A stretch of DNA of 64,000 nt from Pelomonas sp937871895 (GTDB lineage Bacteria > Pseudomonadota > Gammaproteobacteria > Burkholderiales > Burkholderiaceae_C). Of this stretch, positions 25,976-34,407 are shown piece by piece (the stretch's first letter is position 1; each line of letters begins with the position of its first letter). Both the position numbers and the translations under genes were made by a program. The notes under the pieces were generated by a model that saw only the letters and a program-made list of their open reading frames with translations, made no database searches and was not told where the DNA came from. The stretch lies in the NCBI RefSeq assembly GCF_046348265.1, contig NZ_JAXMEO010000014.1; one strand, written 5' to 3'.

Positions 25976-28195
25976 TCAAGCCCAGCGCAGGTCGCTGCTG
26001 GACAGCGGCATCTTGCGCACCCGGTGCCCCGTGGCTGCAAAGATGGCGTTGCACACCGCCGGCGCCAGCGGCGGGAAGGCGGGTTCCCCGAGCCCGGTGA
26101 CCGGGAAGTCGGTCTTCAGGAAATGCACATCGATGCGCGGTGGCGACTCGGCCAGGCGGATCAGCGGGTAGTCGCCAAAGTTGCTCTGCACGATGCGGCC
26201 GCCCTCGATGTCGAGTTGCGCGTGCATCAGCGTGCCGAGCGCGTCGATCACCGAGCCCTGGACCTGGTTCTCGGCGCCGCTGAGGTTGACGATCTGGCCG
26301 CCGATGTCGGTGACGACGGTGACGCGATCGACCTTCAATTCGCCCTCGCGCGAGACCGTGACCTCGGCCACTTGGGCCACATAGCCGCGATGGCTGAACT
26401 GGAAGGCAATGCCGCGCCCGCGCCCCCTGGGAAGTGGAGTGCCCCAGCCGGCGCGCTTTGCAGCCTCTTGCAGCACCGCGCGCATACGCCCCACGTGATA
26501 GGGCGCGCCACGGCCATCGCTCGGCGCGACGGTGTCTTGCTGCCCGAGCAGGTCGAGCCGGAACTGCAGCGGGTCGCGCCCGGCCGCATGCGCCAGCTCG
26601 TCGATGAAGCTGTGCACCACCCACGAGAACACATTGCTGCCCGGCGCGCGCCACGGGCCCATCGGGATGCCGCATTCCAGTGGCGTCTGCTCGATCAGGC
26701 AGTTCGGTACCCAGCGGCCGGGGAACTCATCGCCGCCGAGATAGCCGCCGCTGCCGGGGGCCAGGATGCTCTTGCCTTCGCGCTCGACGCGGTTGGCAAA
26801 GGTCACGAAGTGGTCGTGCCAAGCCACCACGCGGCCTTGTGCATCCACACCGCCGCGCAGGAAGTGGAAGCCGCCGGCCCGGTAGTGGTCGTGCTGGAGG
26901 TCGTCTTCGCGCGTCCACACCAGTTGCACGGGCGCAGCCACACGCTTGGCGATGGCGGCGGCCTCGACGATGTAGTCGGCGCTCAGGCGCCGGCCAAAGC
27001 CTCCGCCGCTGCGGGTCATGTGCAGCTTGATCTGCTCCTTGGGGATGCCAAGCGTGCTGGCCACCAGGTTCTGGCCGGCGCCGGGGTTCTGCGTCGGCGC
27101 CCACAGCTCCATCACGCCGTCGTGCCACCAGGCGGTGCAGTTCTGCGGCTCGATGCTGGCGTGGGAGATGAACGGGTATTCGTAGCGCGCGGTCACCGTC
27201 TTGGCGGCGGCCTGCAGCGCGGTGTTCACGTCGCCATCGCGCCGGTGCGTGGCGGCACCGGGCTGGGGCCCGAGCGTGTCGGCCTGCTGCACAAAGCCGC
27301 GCCAGCTCTGGGTGGCGTAAGGGCCTTCGTCCCAGTCCACGCGCAGTTGCTTGCGGGCGCTGAGGGCTGCCCAGGTGTGCTCGGCCACGATGGCCACGCC
27401 GGGCATCAGGCCATTCAGGTTGCTGGTGCCTTCCACGACAAAGGCGTCCCGCACACCGGGCAGGGCCTTGATGGCCTCCAGGTTGGCACTGCGCACCTTG
27501 CCACCAAACACCGGGCATTTGACGAAGGTGGCTGTGAGCTGGCCCGGCTGGCGCACATCGATGCCGAAGAGCGGCTTGCCGGTGACGACGGCCGGGTTGT
27601 CCACGCCGCCAATGCGCGTGCCCAGCAGCTTGTAGTGGCGAGGGTCCTTGAGCTTGACCTCGTCGGCCTTGGGGACCGGCATTTGAGCCGCTGCCGGAAC
27701 CAGGGCGCCGTAGCCAATCCGCCGTTTGGTCTTCGCATGCAGCACGTGGCCAGCTTCGGTGGTCAGTTCGGTCTCGGGCAGCTGCCACTGCGCTGCGGCC
27801 GCACGCACCAGCAGCAAGCGCGCCGTGGCGCCCAGGCGCTGGAAGTCGGTGTAATTGTTGGGTGTGGAGAGCGACCCACCGGCAAACTGGCTGCCATAGG
27901 CAGGGTCGAGGTCGCCCTGCTCGACGCGCACGTCCTGCCAGCGGAGGTCCAGCTCCTCAGCCAGCACCATAGGCAGCGAGGTCTTGATGCCCTGGCCGAT
28001 CTCGGGCTGCTTGGAGATCAAGGTCACCACGCCGCTCGTCGCAATGCGGACGAAGGCATTGGGCTTGAACTCGGCCGCTGCGACGAGGCTCTCGGGCTTG
28101 CCCACGGCGTCGCTGGCGGCGCGGCTACCCGGCAGCCACAGGCCCAGCAGCAAGCCGCCGCTGCCTTGCAGGAGTTGTCGGCGCGAGGACTTCAT
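25976..28195 (-). CDS. Molybdopterin-binding subunit of an IorB-type hydroxylase/dehydrogenase
   Basis: A 739-residue large subunit of a xanthine-oxidase-family enzyme, similar to isoquinoline 1-oxidoreductase beta subunit and related aldehyde dehydrogenases. The N terminus carries a twin-arginine signal (Arg5-Arg6 in SRRQLLQG) followed by a hydrophobic stretch, so the folded enzyme is probably exported to the periplasm. GGGFGRR, the segment with PMGPWRAPGSN and the GLGEP motif near the C terminus (catalytic Glu) fit the molybdenum site. The start is ATG at 28195, which overlaps the stop of the iron-sulfur subunit gene. The substrate is unknown. Confidence 0.9.
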   Translation of the reverse strand: MKSSRRQLLQGSGGLLLGLWLPGSRAASDAVGKPESLVAAAEFKPNAFVRIATSGVVTLISKQPEIGQGIKTSLPMVLAEELDLRWQDVRVEQGDLDPAYGSQFAGGSLSTPNNYTDFQRLGATARLLLVRAAAAQWQLPETELTTEAGHVLHAKTKRRIGYGALVPAAAQMPVPKADEVKLKDPRHYKLLGTRIGGVDNPAVVTGKPLFGIDVRQPGQLTATFVKCPVFGGKVRSANLEAIKALPGVRDAFVVEGTSNLNGLMPGVAIVAEHTWAALSARKQLRVDWDEGPYATQSWRGFVQQADTLGPQPGAATHRRDGDVNTALQAAAKTVTARYEYPFISHASIEPQNCTAWWHDGVMELWAPTQNPGAGQNLVASTLGIPKEQIKLHMTRSGGGFGRRLSADYIVEAAAIAKRVAAPVQLVWTREDDLQHDHYRAGGFHFLRGGVDAQGRVVAWHDHFVTFANRVEREGKSILAPGSGGYLGGDEFPGRWVPNCLIEQTPLECGIPMGPWRAPGSNVFSWVVHSFIDELAHAAGRDPLQFRLDLLGQQDTVAPSDGRGAPYHVGRMRAVLQEAAKRAGWGTPLPRGRGRGIAFQFSHRGYVAQVAEVTVSREGELKVDRVTVVTDIGGQIVNLSGAENQVQGSVIDALGTLMHAQLDIEGGRIVQSNFGDYPLIRLAESPPRIDVHFLKTDFPVTGLGEPAFPPLAPAVCNAIFAATGHRVRKMPLSSSDLRWA

Positions 28196-28677
28196 GCCTT
28201 CTTCCCCTTGCGGTCCTGCGCGGCAATCTCCGCAGCGCGGTGCACCCCGGCGCGGATGCGCACATAGGTGGCGCAGCGGCACAGGTGGCCGTTCAGGGCC
28301 GCGTCGATGTCGGCATCGCTGGGTTTGGGCCTCTGCTTGAGCAAGGCCGCCGCGCTCATGATCTGACCGGCCTGGCAGTAGCCGCACTGAGGCACATCGA
28401 GTTCGGTCCAGGCGCGCTGCAGCGGGTGCTCGCCCTTGGCGTCGAGCCCTTCGATGGTCGTGATGTCGAGATTGGCCGCGCCGGACACTGGCAGCAGGCA
28501 GCTGCGCGTGGGGGTGCCGTTGATGTGCACGGTGCAGGCGCCGCACTGGCCAACGCCGCAGCCGTACTTGGTGCCGACGAGGTTCAGCTGGTCGCGCAGG
28601 ACCCAGAGCAGGGGAGTGTCTGCGGCCACATCAACGGTGTGCCGCTCGCGGTTCACGCGGAGGGTGTATCGAGGCAT
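28192..28677 (-). CDS. (2Fe-2S)-binding subunit of an IorA-type hydroxylase/dehydrogenase
   Basis: A 161-residue small subunit with two [2Fe-2S] clusters. The plant-ferredoxin-like site has Cys40, Cys45, Cys48 and Cys60 (GCGVGQCGAC...C) and the second, helical site has Cys98, Cys101, Cys133 and Cys135 (CGYC...CRC). It transfers electrons from the molybdenum subunit encoded downstream with a 4-base overlap. It has no signal of its own and would travel with the large subunit through the Tat system. No FAD subunit is present, as in the isoquinoline oxidoreductase type, in which a membrane cytochrome is the usual acceptor. Confidence 0.93.
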   Translation of the reverse strand: MPRYTLRVNRERHTVDVAADTPLLWVLRDQLNLVGTKYGCGVGQCGACTVHINGTPTRSCLLPVSGAANLDITTIEGLDAKGEHPLQRAWTELDVPQCGYCQAGQIMSAAALLKQRPKPSDADIDAALNGHLCRCATYVRIRAGVHRAAEIAAQDRKGKKA

Positions 28678-28742
28678 GGCGCGCAGGATACGACGCCAGC
28701 TTTTCGGTAGCCATCGGCGCTCGTCGGCAGCCTGAAAAGCAA

Positions 28743-28770
28743 AAGGGACTTGCCTTGCGGCAAGTCCCTT
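28743..28770 (-). terminator. Intrinsic terminator after the tRNA-Lys genes
   Basis: AAGGGACTTGCC (28743-28754) pairs perfectly with GGCAAGTCCCTT (28759-28770) over a 4-base loop. Read on the minus strand it is followed by TTTTGC, so it ends the tRNA transcript before the molybdenum enzyme genes. Confidence 0.85.
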
Positions 28771-28778
28771 CTAAAAGT

Positions 28779-28854
28779 TGGTGGGCCCTGTAGGATTCGA
28801 ACCTACGACCAACGGATTAAGAGTCCGCTGCTCTACCAACTGAGCTAAGAGCCC
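28779..28854 (-). tRNA. tRNA-Lys (anticodon CTT)
   Basis: A 76-base cloverleaf with encoded CCA. The acceptor GGGCTCT pairs with AGGGCCC with one G-U pair, the anticodon loop is CTCTTAA and the T loop TTCGAAT. It reads AAG codons. It is the distal gene of a two-tRNA transcript. Confidence 0.97.
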
Positions 28855-28899
28855 GTGAGCCCATGAGTATAACCATAAACGGCGACTCATGGAAGCATT

Positions 28900-28975
28900 T
28901 GGTGGGTCGTGCAGGATTCGAACCTGCGACCAACGGATTAAAAGTCCGCTGCTCTACCGACTGAGCTAACGACCC
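28900..28975 (-). tRNA. tRNA-Lys (anticodon TTT)
   Basis: A 76-base cloverleaf with encoded CCA. The acceptor GGGTCGT pairs fully with ACGACCC, the anticodon loop is CTTTTAA and the T loop TTCGAAT. It reads AAA and AAG. Its body is almost identical to the CTT isoacceptor 45 bases downstream, pointing to origin by tandem duplication. Confidence 0.97.
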
Positions 28976-29072
28976 TTGAAAGGGGCCGTTGCCGGCTCCC
29001 TTCCGACCCCTGGTGCGCGTGTCACTGGCCTTTGGGGGCCAGGGAAGCAAGCTGCGCCAGGGAAAGCCCGCG

Positions 29073-29101
29073 ATTATAGACGGCTGGAAGGGTGCCTTCA
29101 G
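29073..29101 (-). promoter_or_regulatory. Likely promoter of the tRNA-Lys pair
   Basis: On the minus strand a consensus TATAAT lies at 29078-29073, with CTGAAG 17 bases upstream (29101-29096) as a weak -35. Transcription would start near 29066, some 90 bases before the first tRNA. The -35 region overlaps the end of tcdA. Confidence 0.55.
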
Positions 29102-29901
29102 GCTGCGCTGGCGCTGCGGGCCAGGAACTGGCGTTGCAGTTCGGTGGCGGCGCAGAGCCCGAAGGCCGCGGTGACGCTGACGCTGGAGCCGTAGCCGGCA
29201 CAGTTCAGGCTGCCATCCACCGCGCAGCTTTCGCCGTCGGCCTCGGGGCGCTGCACGGCCTCGCGAGAGAAAACGCAGGGCGTGCCGATGCGGCCATTGC
29301 GCGGGGCGCCTGCGTGTTTGCGCAGGCGTTGGCGCAGCGAGGCGAGCAGCGGGTCGTGCGTGACCTCGGCGAGGTCAGCGATTTCCACGGCCTGCGGGAG
29401 CCGCTTACCGCCTGCAGCGCCCACGCAGACAAAGGGCAGTTGGCACTGCCGTGCCCAGTCGGCCAGCGTGGCTTTGGCGCGCATCTGGTCGCAGGCGTCG
29501 ATGAGACCGTCGATCTGCCCGTCGAGCCCGGCACCCGTCAGCAGGGCAGGCCAGTTGTCGGGCTCGACGAATTCTTCGATAAGGTGGACGCGGCAGCCTG
29601 GATGGATGTCGGCAATGCGCTGGCGCAGGGCCTCGATCTTGGCTTGGCCGACGGTGCTGCCCAGCGCCTGGATCTGGCGGTTGATGTTGGACTCGGCGAC
29701 CTGGTCGAAGTCGATCAAGGTCAACTCGGCGCAACCGCTGCGGGCCAGAGCCTCGACGGCCCATGAGCCCACACCGCCCACGCCGACGACGGCGAAGCGG
29801 CCCGCGCGCAGGCGCTGGTAGCCATCAGGTCCGTAGAGGCGACGCAGGCCGCCGAAGCGGCGTTCGAGGTCTGCGTCGTCGTCAGCGGCGGCCAGGTTCA
29901 C
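29098..29901 (-). CDS. tcdA: tRNA threonylcarbamoyladenosine dehydratase
   Basis: A 267-residue E1-like enzyme of the ThiF/MoeB fold that cyclises t6A at position 37 of tRNAs to ct6A using ATP. The nucleotide motif GVGGVGSWAVEALARSG, the DFDQVAESNINRQ segment and the IDACDQMRAK segment are typical, as is the RFGGLRRLYG start. The GTPCVFSRE and CAGYGSS segments fit TcdA rather than MoeB or ThiF. It overlaps the upstream cpoB gene by 4 bases, so it is the last gene of tolB-pal-cpoB-tcdA. Confidence 0.92.
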   Translation of the reverse strand: MNLAAADDDADLERRFGGLRRLYGPDGYQRLRAGRFAVVGVGGVGSWAVEALARSGCAELTLIDFDQVAESNINRQIQALGSTVGQAKIEALRQRIADIHPGCRVHLIEEFVEPDNWPALLTGAGLDGQIDGLIDACDQMRAKATLADWARQCQLPFVCVGAAGGKRLPQAVEIADLAEVTHDPLLASLRQRLRKHAGAPRNGRIGTPCVFSREAVQRPEADGESCAVDGSLNCAGYGSSVSVTAAFGLCAATELQRQFLARSASAA

Positions 29902-30692
29902 TTGAGACCGACGAGGCGTTCCTTGGCGGCCTTGGCGGCTTCGGTGCCTGGGTAGGCCTTGATCAGGTCTTCCAGGCTGCGGCGTGCGGTCTTGTTGTCC
30001 TTGAGCTCGATCTGGCAGTTGGCCAGGGCAAGCAGGGCTTCAGGTGCGCGCGGGTGCTCAGGGTTGCCGGCAATGAAGGCCTTGAAGGTCGCGATGGCGT
30101 CCTTGTAGTCGCGCTTGCCGTACTGGGCACTGCCGAGCCAGAAGCGGACCGAGTCGGTGTAGCCACTGGCGGAGAAGCGCTTCTGGAAGGACTGCAAGGC
30201 GCTGACAGCGTCGGCGAACTCCCCTCGGCGTACCAGGCCGATGGCGGCTTCGTACTGGCGGCGCTCTTCGGGGTCGGCCTGGAACTCGCGGCCATCGAGG
30301 CTGACCTTCTGCGGCTCCAGCGGCTTGAGGCGGGAGTCCAGGGTCTGGGCCTGGTCGGCCAGGCGGCGCTGCGTCTCGGAGAGGTCGCGCGCGAGCTGTT
30401 CGTTCTGGCCGCGCAGCTTGGCGATCTCGCCGCGCAGGGCTTCGATCTGGCTGTTCAGGTCCAGCAGGCTGCGGCGCAGCGTGCCGACCTGGTCCTGCAA
30501 CTGCGTGTTGAGTGCTTCGTGGCGCGCCTTGGCGGCTTCGTCGGCGGCCTGGAGCTGCTTGCGCAGGTCCAGGATGGCCTTGCGAGCCTCTTCGTCTTCA
30601 AAGAGGCCCGCACGGGCCGGGCCGCAGACGCTGGCGCCGAGAGCAATGGCCAGGGCGGACACCCGCAGCAGATGGCGGGGTGCCAGGCGCAT
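29898..30692 (-). CDS. cpoB: Cell division coordinator CpoB (YbgF)
   Basis: A 264-residue periplasmic protein that links the Tol system to peptidoglycan synthesis at the septum. A signal peptide ends near PARA (about residue 28); then comes a trimerising coiled coil (about 30-115) rich in Leu, Gln and Arg, followed by a tetratricopeptide domain (YEAAIGLVRRGEFADAVSAL, YKDAIATFKAFI, and a third repeat). ATG at 30692 overlaps the pal stop by one base; GTG one codon upstream is possible. Confidence 0.92.
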   Translation of the reverse strand: MRLAPRHLLRVSALAIALGASVCGPARAGLFEDEEARKAILDLRKQLQAADEAAKARHEALNTQLQDQVGTLRRSLLDLNSQIEALRGEIAKLRGQNEQLARDLSETQRRLADQAQTLDSRLKPLEPQKVSLDGREFQADPEERRQYEAAIGLVRRGEFADAVSALQSFQKRFSASGYTDSVRFWLGSAQYGKRDYKDAIATFKAFIAGNPEHPRAPEALLALANCQIELKDNKTARRSLEDLIKAYPGTEAAKAAKERLVGLK

Positions 30693-31222
30693 CACTTGTC
30701 CTTCAGTTCGACGCGGCGGTTCTTGGCCCAGGCGGCTTCATCGCTGCCTTGAGCGGCGGGGCGCTCCTTGCCGAAGCTGACCGACTCGATCTGGCCGCCT
30801 GAGGCGCCCAGCAGGGTCAGGGACTTGGCCACGGACTCGGCGCGGCGCTGACCCAGGGCCAGGTTGTATTCGCGGCCACCGCGCTCGTCGGTGTGGCCTT
30901 CGAGCAGCAGGTTGACCTTCTTGTCCTTGGTCAGGCGGTTGGCGTGCTTGGCGACGGTGTCCTGGTACTCGGGCTTGACGGCGTCGCTGTCGAAGTCGAA
31001 GTAGATGACGCGGGAGTTGGCGACCGAAGCCAGTAGCTCGGCGCTCAGGTCCACTTGCTTGACCGCGGATTCGGCGGGCTTGGGTTCAACCTTGGGCTGA
31101 ACCGGGGTGGGCGTTTGGTCAGCCTTGACCACCGGGGCGGGGTCTTCGAGCTTCACGGTCGAGCCGCAGCCGACCAGGGCGGCAGCGGCGACAAAGGACA
31201 GGGCGAAGCGGGCGAGTTTCAT
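30692..31222 (-). CDS. pal: Peptidoglycan-associated lipoprotein Pal
   Basis: A 176-residue outer-membrane lipoprotein. The lipobox LVGC places the acylated cysteine at residue 19; a Pro/Lys-rich linker follows and the OmpA-like domain has VIYFDFDSDAV, LLLEGHTDERG and NLALGQRRAESV, which bind diaminopimelate in peptidoglycan. Pal partners with TolB to hold the outer membrane to the wall. ATG at 31222 follows a GGAG stretch. It lies between tolB and cpoB, the conserved order. Confidence 0.96.
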   Translation of the reverse strand: MKLARFALSFVAAAALVGCGSTVKLEDPAPVVKADQTPTPVQPKVEPKPAESAVKQVDLSAELLASVANSRVIYFDFDSDAVKPEYQDTVAKHANRLTKDKKVNLLLEGHTDERGGREYNLALGQRRAESVAKSLTLLGASGGQIESVSFGKERPAAQGSDEAAWAKNRRVELKDK

Positions 31223-31360
31223 GTGAGGCATCTCCACGAGAACAGATTCAGAAAGCTGGGCACGCAAACGGTGCGGGCCTCGGATTGTCCAACAACTGGT
31301 GCGCGCAGCCATGCAAAGGAAGGTAAGGACGGTGACGCAGGCACCAGAAATGCGCAGGCT

Positions 31361-32629
31361 TCAGCGCCCAAACGGCCCCCAGGCCGGCTCGCGCACCTGT
31401 GCGACGGTGACCAGCAGTGGCACTTTGTTCTTGCCGTCGAGGGTGGTGGTCATCAAGACCTCCTTGCCGCCAGCGCGGGTGGCATAGGCGATCAGGCGTC
31501 CGTTGGGCGCGAAGCTCGGGCTTTCGTCGTCGCTGCTTTCGCTGATCTGCTGGGCCTGGCCGGTGGCGAGGTCCATCACGCTCAAGCGGAAGGCGCCGCT
31601 CTGGCGGGTGATGTAGGCCATGGTGCGGCCGTCGGGGCTGATGGCCGGGCTGATGTTGTAGTTGCCGGTGAAGGTCACGCGCTCGGCGCTGCCGCCGCCA
31701 GACGGCATGCGGTAGACCTGCGGGCCGCCGCCCCGGTCGCTGACGAAATAGATCTGCCGGCCGTCGGGGGTGAACACGGCCTCAGTGTCGATGGAACTGG
31801 TCTGGGTCAGGCGGCGCAGGCCGCTGCCGTCGCGGTTGATCAGGAAGAGCTGGGTGCCGCCCTCGCGCGAGAGGCTGAGCGCCAATTGCTGGCCGTCGGG
31901 TGACCAGGCCGGCGCGCTGTTGGTGCCTTTGAAGTCGGCCAGCAAGCGGCGTTGGCCGGTCTGGATGTCCTGCACGCGCACGGTGGCCTTGCCGCTCTCG
32001 AAGCTGGCGTAGGCCAGCTCGCGCCCATTCGGGGCCCACGCCGGCGAGATGATGGACTCGGGGCTGGTCAGCGCGACGCGGGCGCTTTCGCCGTCGGCAT
32101 CCGCGATGACGAGCTGGTAGCGCGAGCCCAGCTTGGTCACATAGGCCATGCGGGTCGCAAAGACGCCGCGCTCGCCGGTGATCTTCTGGAAGATGGAATC
32201 GGCGATGCGGTGCGCCGCCAGGCGCAGGTCCTCGGCGACCACGGCGTGGGATTCGCCAATCAGGTCCGAGCGATTGACCGTGTCCCAGAGCTTGTAGCGC
32301 ACGTCAAAGCGGCCGTCGGCCAGGCGGGTGATGGAGCCGCCCACCAGCGCATCGGCGCCGCGCCCGCGCCAGTCGGCCCAAGCGGGGGTGCTGGTCTCGG
32401 CGAGCGGGAAGCCGGCGGGCGCGTCGATGCTGCGAAAGAGGCCGCTGCGCTCCAGGTCGGCGCGGATGATGGCGGCGATGGGCTGCGGAGTCTTGGCCTC
32501 GTCGCGGAACTCGGCCACCGTGATGGGGAAGCGCGTGCTGCCGACGCCGGCAATCTCGACGCGCAGTTGGGCCCAGGCCGGCATGGCCATCGCGGCCAGC
32601 GCAGCCAAACTGTGTCGACGTTGGATCAT
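31361..32629 (-). CDS. tolB: Tol-Pal system translocation protein TolB
   Basis: A 422-residue periplasmic beta-propeller protein. A signal peptide ends near AWAQ (residue 21); the N-terminal domain (about 25-150) precedes a six-bladed propeller with repeated motifs such as SPAWAPNGRELAY, APAWSPDGQQLAL and SPAISPDGRTMAY. It binds Pal and the Tol inner-membrane complex. The ATG at 32629 begins MIQRRHSLAAL. A 138-base gap separates it from pal. No tolQ, tolR or tolA stands upstream; a chemoreceptor gene is there instead. Confidence 0.95.
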   Translation of the reverse strand: MIQRRHSLAALAAMAMPAWAQLRVEIAGVGSTRFPITVAEFRDEAKTPQPIAAIIRADLERSGLFRSIDAPAGFPLAETSTPAWADWRGRGADALVGGSITRLADGRFDVRYKLWDTVNRSDLIGESHAVVAEDLRLAAHRIADSIFQKITGERGVFATRMAYVTKLGSRYQLVIADADGESARVALTSPESIISPAWAPNGRELAYASFESGKATVRVQDIQTGQRRLLADFKGTNSAPAWSPDGQQLALSLSREGGTQLFLINRDGSGLRRLTQTSSIDTEAVFTPDGRQIYFVSDRGGGPQVYRMPSGGGSAERVTFTGNYNISPAISPDGRTMAYITRQSGAFRLSVMDLATGQAQQISESSDDESPSFAPNGRLIAYATRAGGKEVLMTTTLDGKNKVPLLVTVAQVREPAWGPFGR

Positions 32630-32712
32630 GTCTCTCGTCCTGGGGAAATCCGGCGACGATTCTGCCCCAGGGGAGGGCGTCACCCGGAGGTCACGCCCCG
32701 GCGGGTGTGGGC

Positions 32713-34269
32713 CTATCGCAGACGAAAGACGGCAACGGCGTTCACCATGGTCTCGGCCTGCTGCTTGAGGCTCTCGGCCGCTGCGGCGCTTTCTTCCACC
32801 AGGGCGGCGTTTTGCTGGGTGACCTTGTCCATCTGGGTGATGGCCTCGCCGACCTGCGTCACGCCGCTGCTTTGCTCGGCGCTGGACGAGGCGATCTCGC
32901 CCATGATCTGCGTGACGCGGGCGATGCTGTCGACGATCTCGTTCATGGTGGTGCCGGCCTGGTCGGCCAGCGCACTGCCGGCGGCCACACGCTCCACGCT
33001 GTTGTTGATCAAGCTCTTGATCTCCTTGGCGGCCTCGGCCGAGCGCTGGGCCAGCACGCGCACCTCGCCCGCCACCACGGCAAAGCCCCGGCCCTGCTCG
33101 CCCGCGCGGGCGGCTTCCACGGCGGCGTTCAGCGCCAGGATGTTGGTCTGGAAGGCAATGCCATCGATCACGCCAATGATGTCGGCGATCTTCTTGCTGG
33201 CCTGGTCGATGCCGCGCATGGTGTCCACCACCTGGCTCACCACGGAGCCGCCGCGTGCGGCGATGTCGGAGGCGTTTTGCGCCAGGTCGTTGGCGGTGCG
33301 GGCGCTGTCGGAGTTCTGGCGCACGGTGGTGCCCAACTCGTCCATGGTGGCCGCCGTCTGCTGCAGCGCGCTGGCCTGCTCTTCGGTGCGTTGGCTCAGG
33401 TCGGCGTTGCCCGTGGCCACCTGCTGAGAGCCGGTGGCGATGGAGTCGCTGCTGTTGCGCACCGTGCTGACGATCTGGGCCAGGTTGTTGTTCATCTCGC
33501 TCAGCGCGCGCAGCAGGTCAGCCACTTCGTCGCGGCCCTGGGCATCGATGGTGCTGGAGAGGTCGCCCGCCGAAACGGTCTTGGCCACCTCGACGGCCGA
33601 ATGCAGCCGGCTGGTGATGCGCCTTGTGATGGCCAGAGCCATGGCGGCGCCAAAGCCGATGGCCACCAGCAGCAGGATGACGGTGCTGCTCACGGCGGTT
33701 GAATAGATTTTCTGGGCCAAGGTTCGTTCGGCATTGGCGCCATCGATATTGATGGCCACGCAGCGCTCCAGCGCGCTGATGAATTCGGTGAAGGCCTTGT
33801 TGCTGCCCTCACTGGCGAGGTCCCGGGCCTGGTCCAAGCCCTTGTCGCCTTGGTTGGACAGCTCCAGCAGACTGTCATGCGTGCGCAGGACCTCGCGCAG
33901 TTGCTTCTGCATCACGTCGGCCAGGGCTTGCTCCTCGGGGGAGCTGACCAGATCCAGATAGGCCTTGAGCGCCGGTTCCAACTTCTGCTTGACCAGTTCG
34001 TCATGCTCCATCTGCAGGCGCTTCTTGTCGGCCAGGTCGGGCTCCAGCACGTGGATGAGCACGCGACGGCGCTCGGTGTTGGCGGTGGCTTCGAGCACTG
34101 AGAGCGCCTTGACGCTCGGCAGCCAGTTGTCGGCGAACTGCACGACGTTGCCATTGATCTGGCGCATCTGATAGAGGCCGATGGCGCCGATCAGGCAGGT
34201 GATCAAGATGCCGATGCCAAAGCCCAGGTAGAGCTGGGTGCCGATGCGCGTGCGAGCGAGGAATCCCAT
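32713..34269 (-). CDS. Methyl-accepting chemotaxis protein
   Basis: A 518-residue transmembrane receptor. Span 1 (about 10-33), a periplasmic four-helix-bundle-type sensor (34-192), span 2 (193-214), a HAMP domain (215-268) and the cytoplasmic signalling domain follow in order. The hairpin tip EAARAGEQGRGFAVVAGEVR, which contacts CheA and CheW, is intact. The protein lacks a C-terminal NWETF-type pentapeptide and ends in AVAVFRLR. GGAGG stands just upstream of the ATG. No che genes are nearby, so it is an orphan receptor with unknown ligand. Confidence 0.94.
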   Translation of the reverse strand: MGFLARTRIGTQLYLGFGIGILITCLIGAIGLYQMRQINGNVVQFADNWLPSVKALSVLEATANTERRRVLIHVLEPDLADKKRLQMEHDELVKQKLEPALKAYLDLVSSPEEQALADVMQKQLREVLRTHDSLLELSNQGDKGLDQARDLASEGSNKAFTEFISALERCVAINIDGANAERTLAQKIYSTAVSSTVILLLVAIGFGAAMALAITRRITSRLHSAVEVAKTVSAGDLSSTIDAQGRDEVADLLRALSEMNNNLAQIVSTVRNSSDSIATGSQQVATGNADLSQRTEEQASALQQTAATMDELGTTVRQNSDSARTANDLAQNASDIAARGGSVVSQVVDTMRGIDQASKKIADIIGVIDGIAFQTNILALNAAVEAARAGEQGRGFAVVAGEVRVLAQRSAEAAKEIKSLINNSVERVAAGSALADQAGTTMNEIVDSIARVTQIMGEIASSSAEQSSGVTQVGEAITQMDKVTQQNAALVEESAAAAESLKQQAETMVNAVAVFRLR

Positions 34270-34288
34270 GTGACCTCCAGGAGACCGG

Positions 34289-34310
34289 GGCCGCCTTGAA
34301 AGGGGCGGCC
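34289..34310 (-). promoter_or_regulatory. Hairpin in the chemoreceptor leader
   Basis: GGCCGCC (34289-34295) and GGCGGCC (34304-34310) form a 7-bp stem 20 bases before the chemoreceptor start. It lacks a T run, so it is more likely an mRNA leader structure, or the end of the rng message, than a full terminator. The remaining 34311-34407 gap shows nothing else I can name. Confidence 0.35.
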
Positions 34311-34407
34311 TGCCGCAGTCAGATCAAGGATTCGAGCGCCGGACGGCGTGGCGCGCAAGCACCTGCAAGGCAGCAGACGGACTAACCCACTTGCGCTGCG
34401 CACAAGT

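Noticed and set aside
26024..28267. Long open frame (747 codons) on the plus strand
   Set aside because: It is antisense to the molybdenum subunit gene, whose protein carries full family motifs. Its translation has the Gly/Ala/Arg/His-rich composition typical of GC-rich shadow frames.
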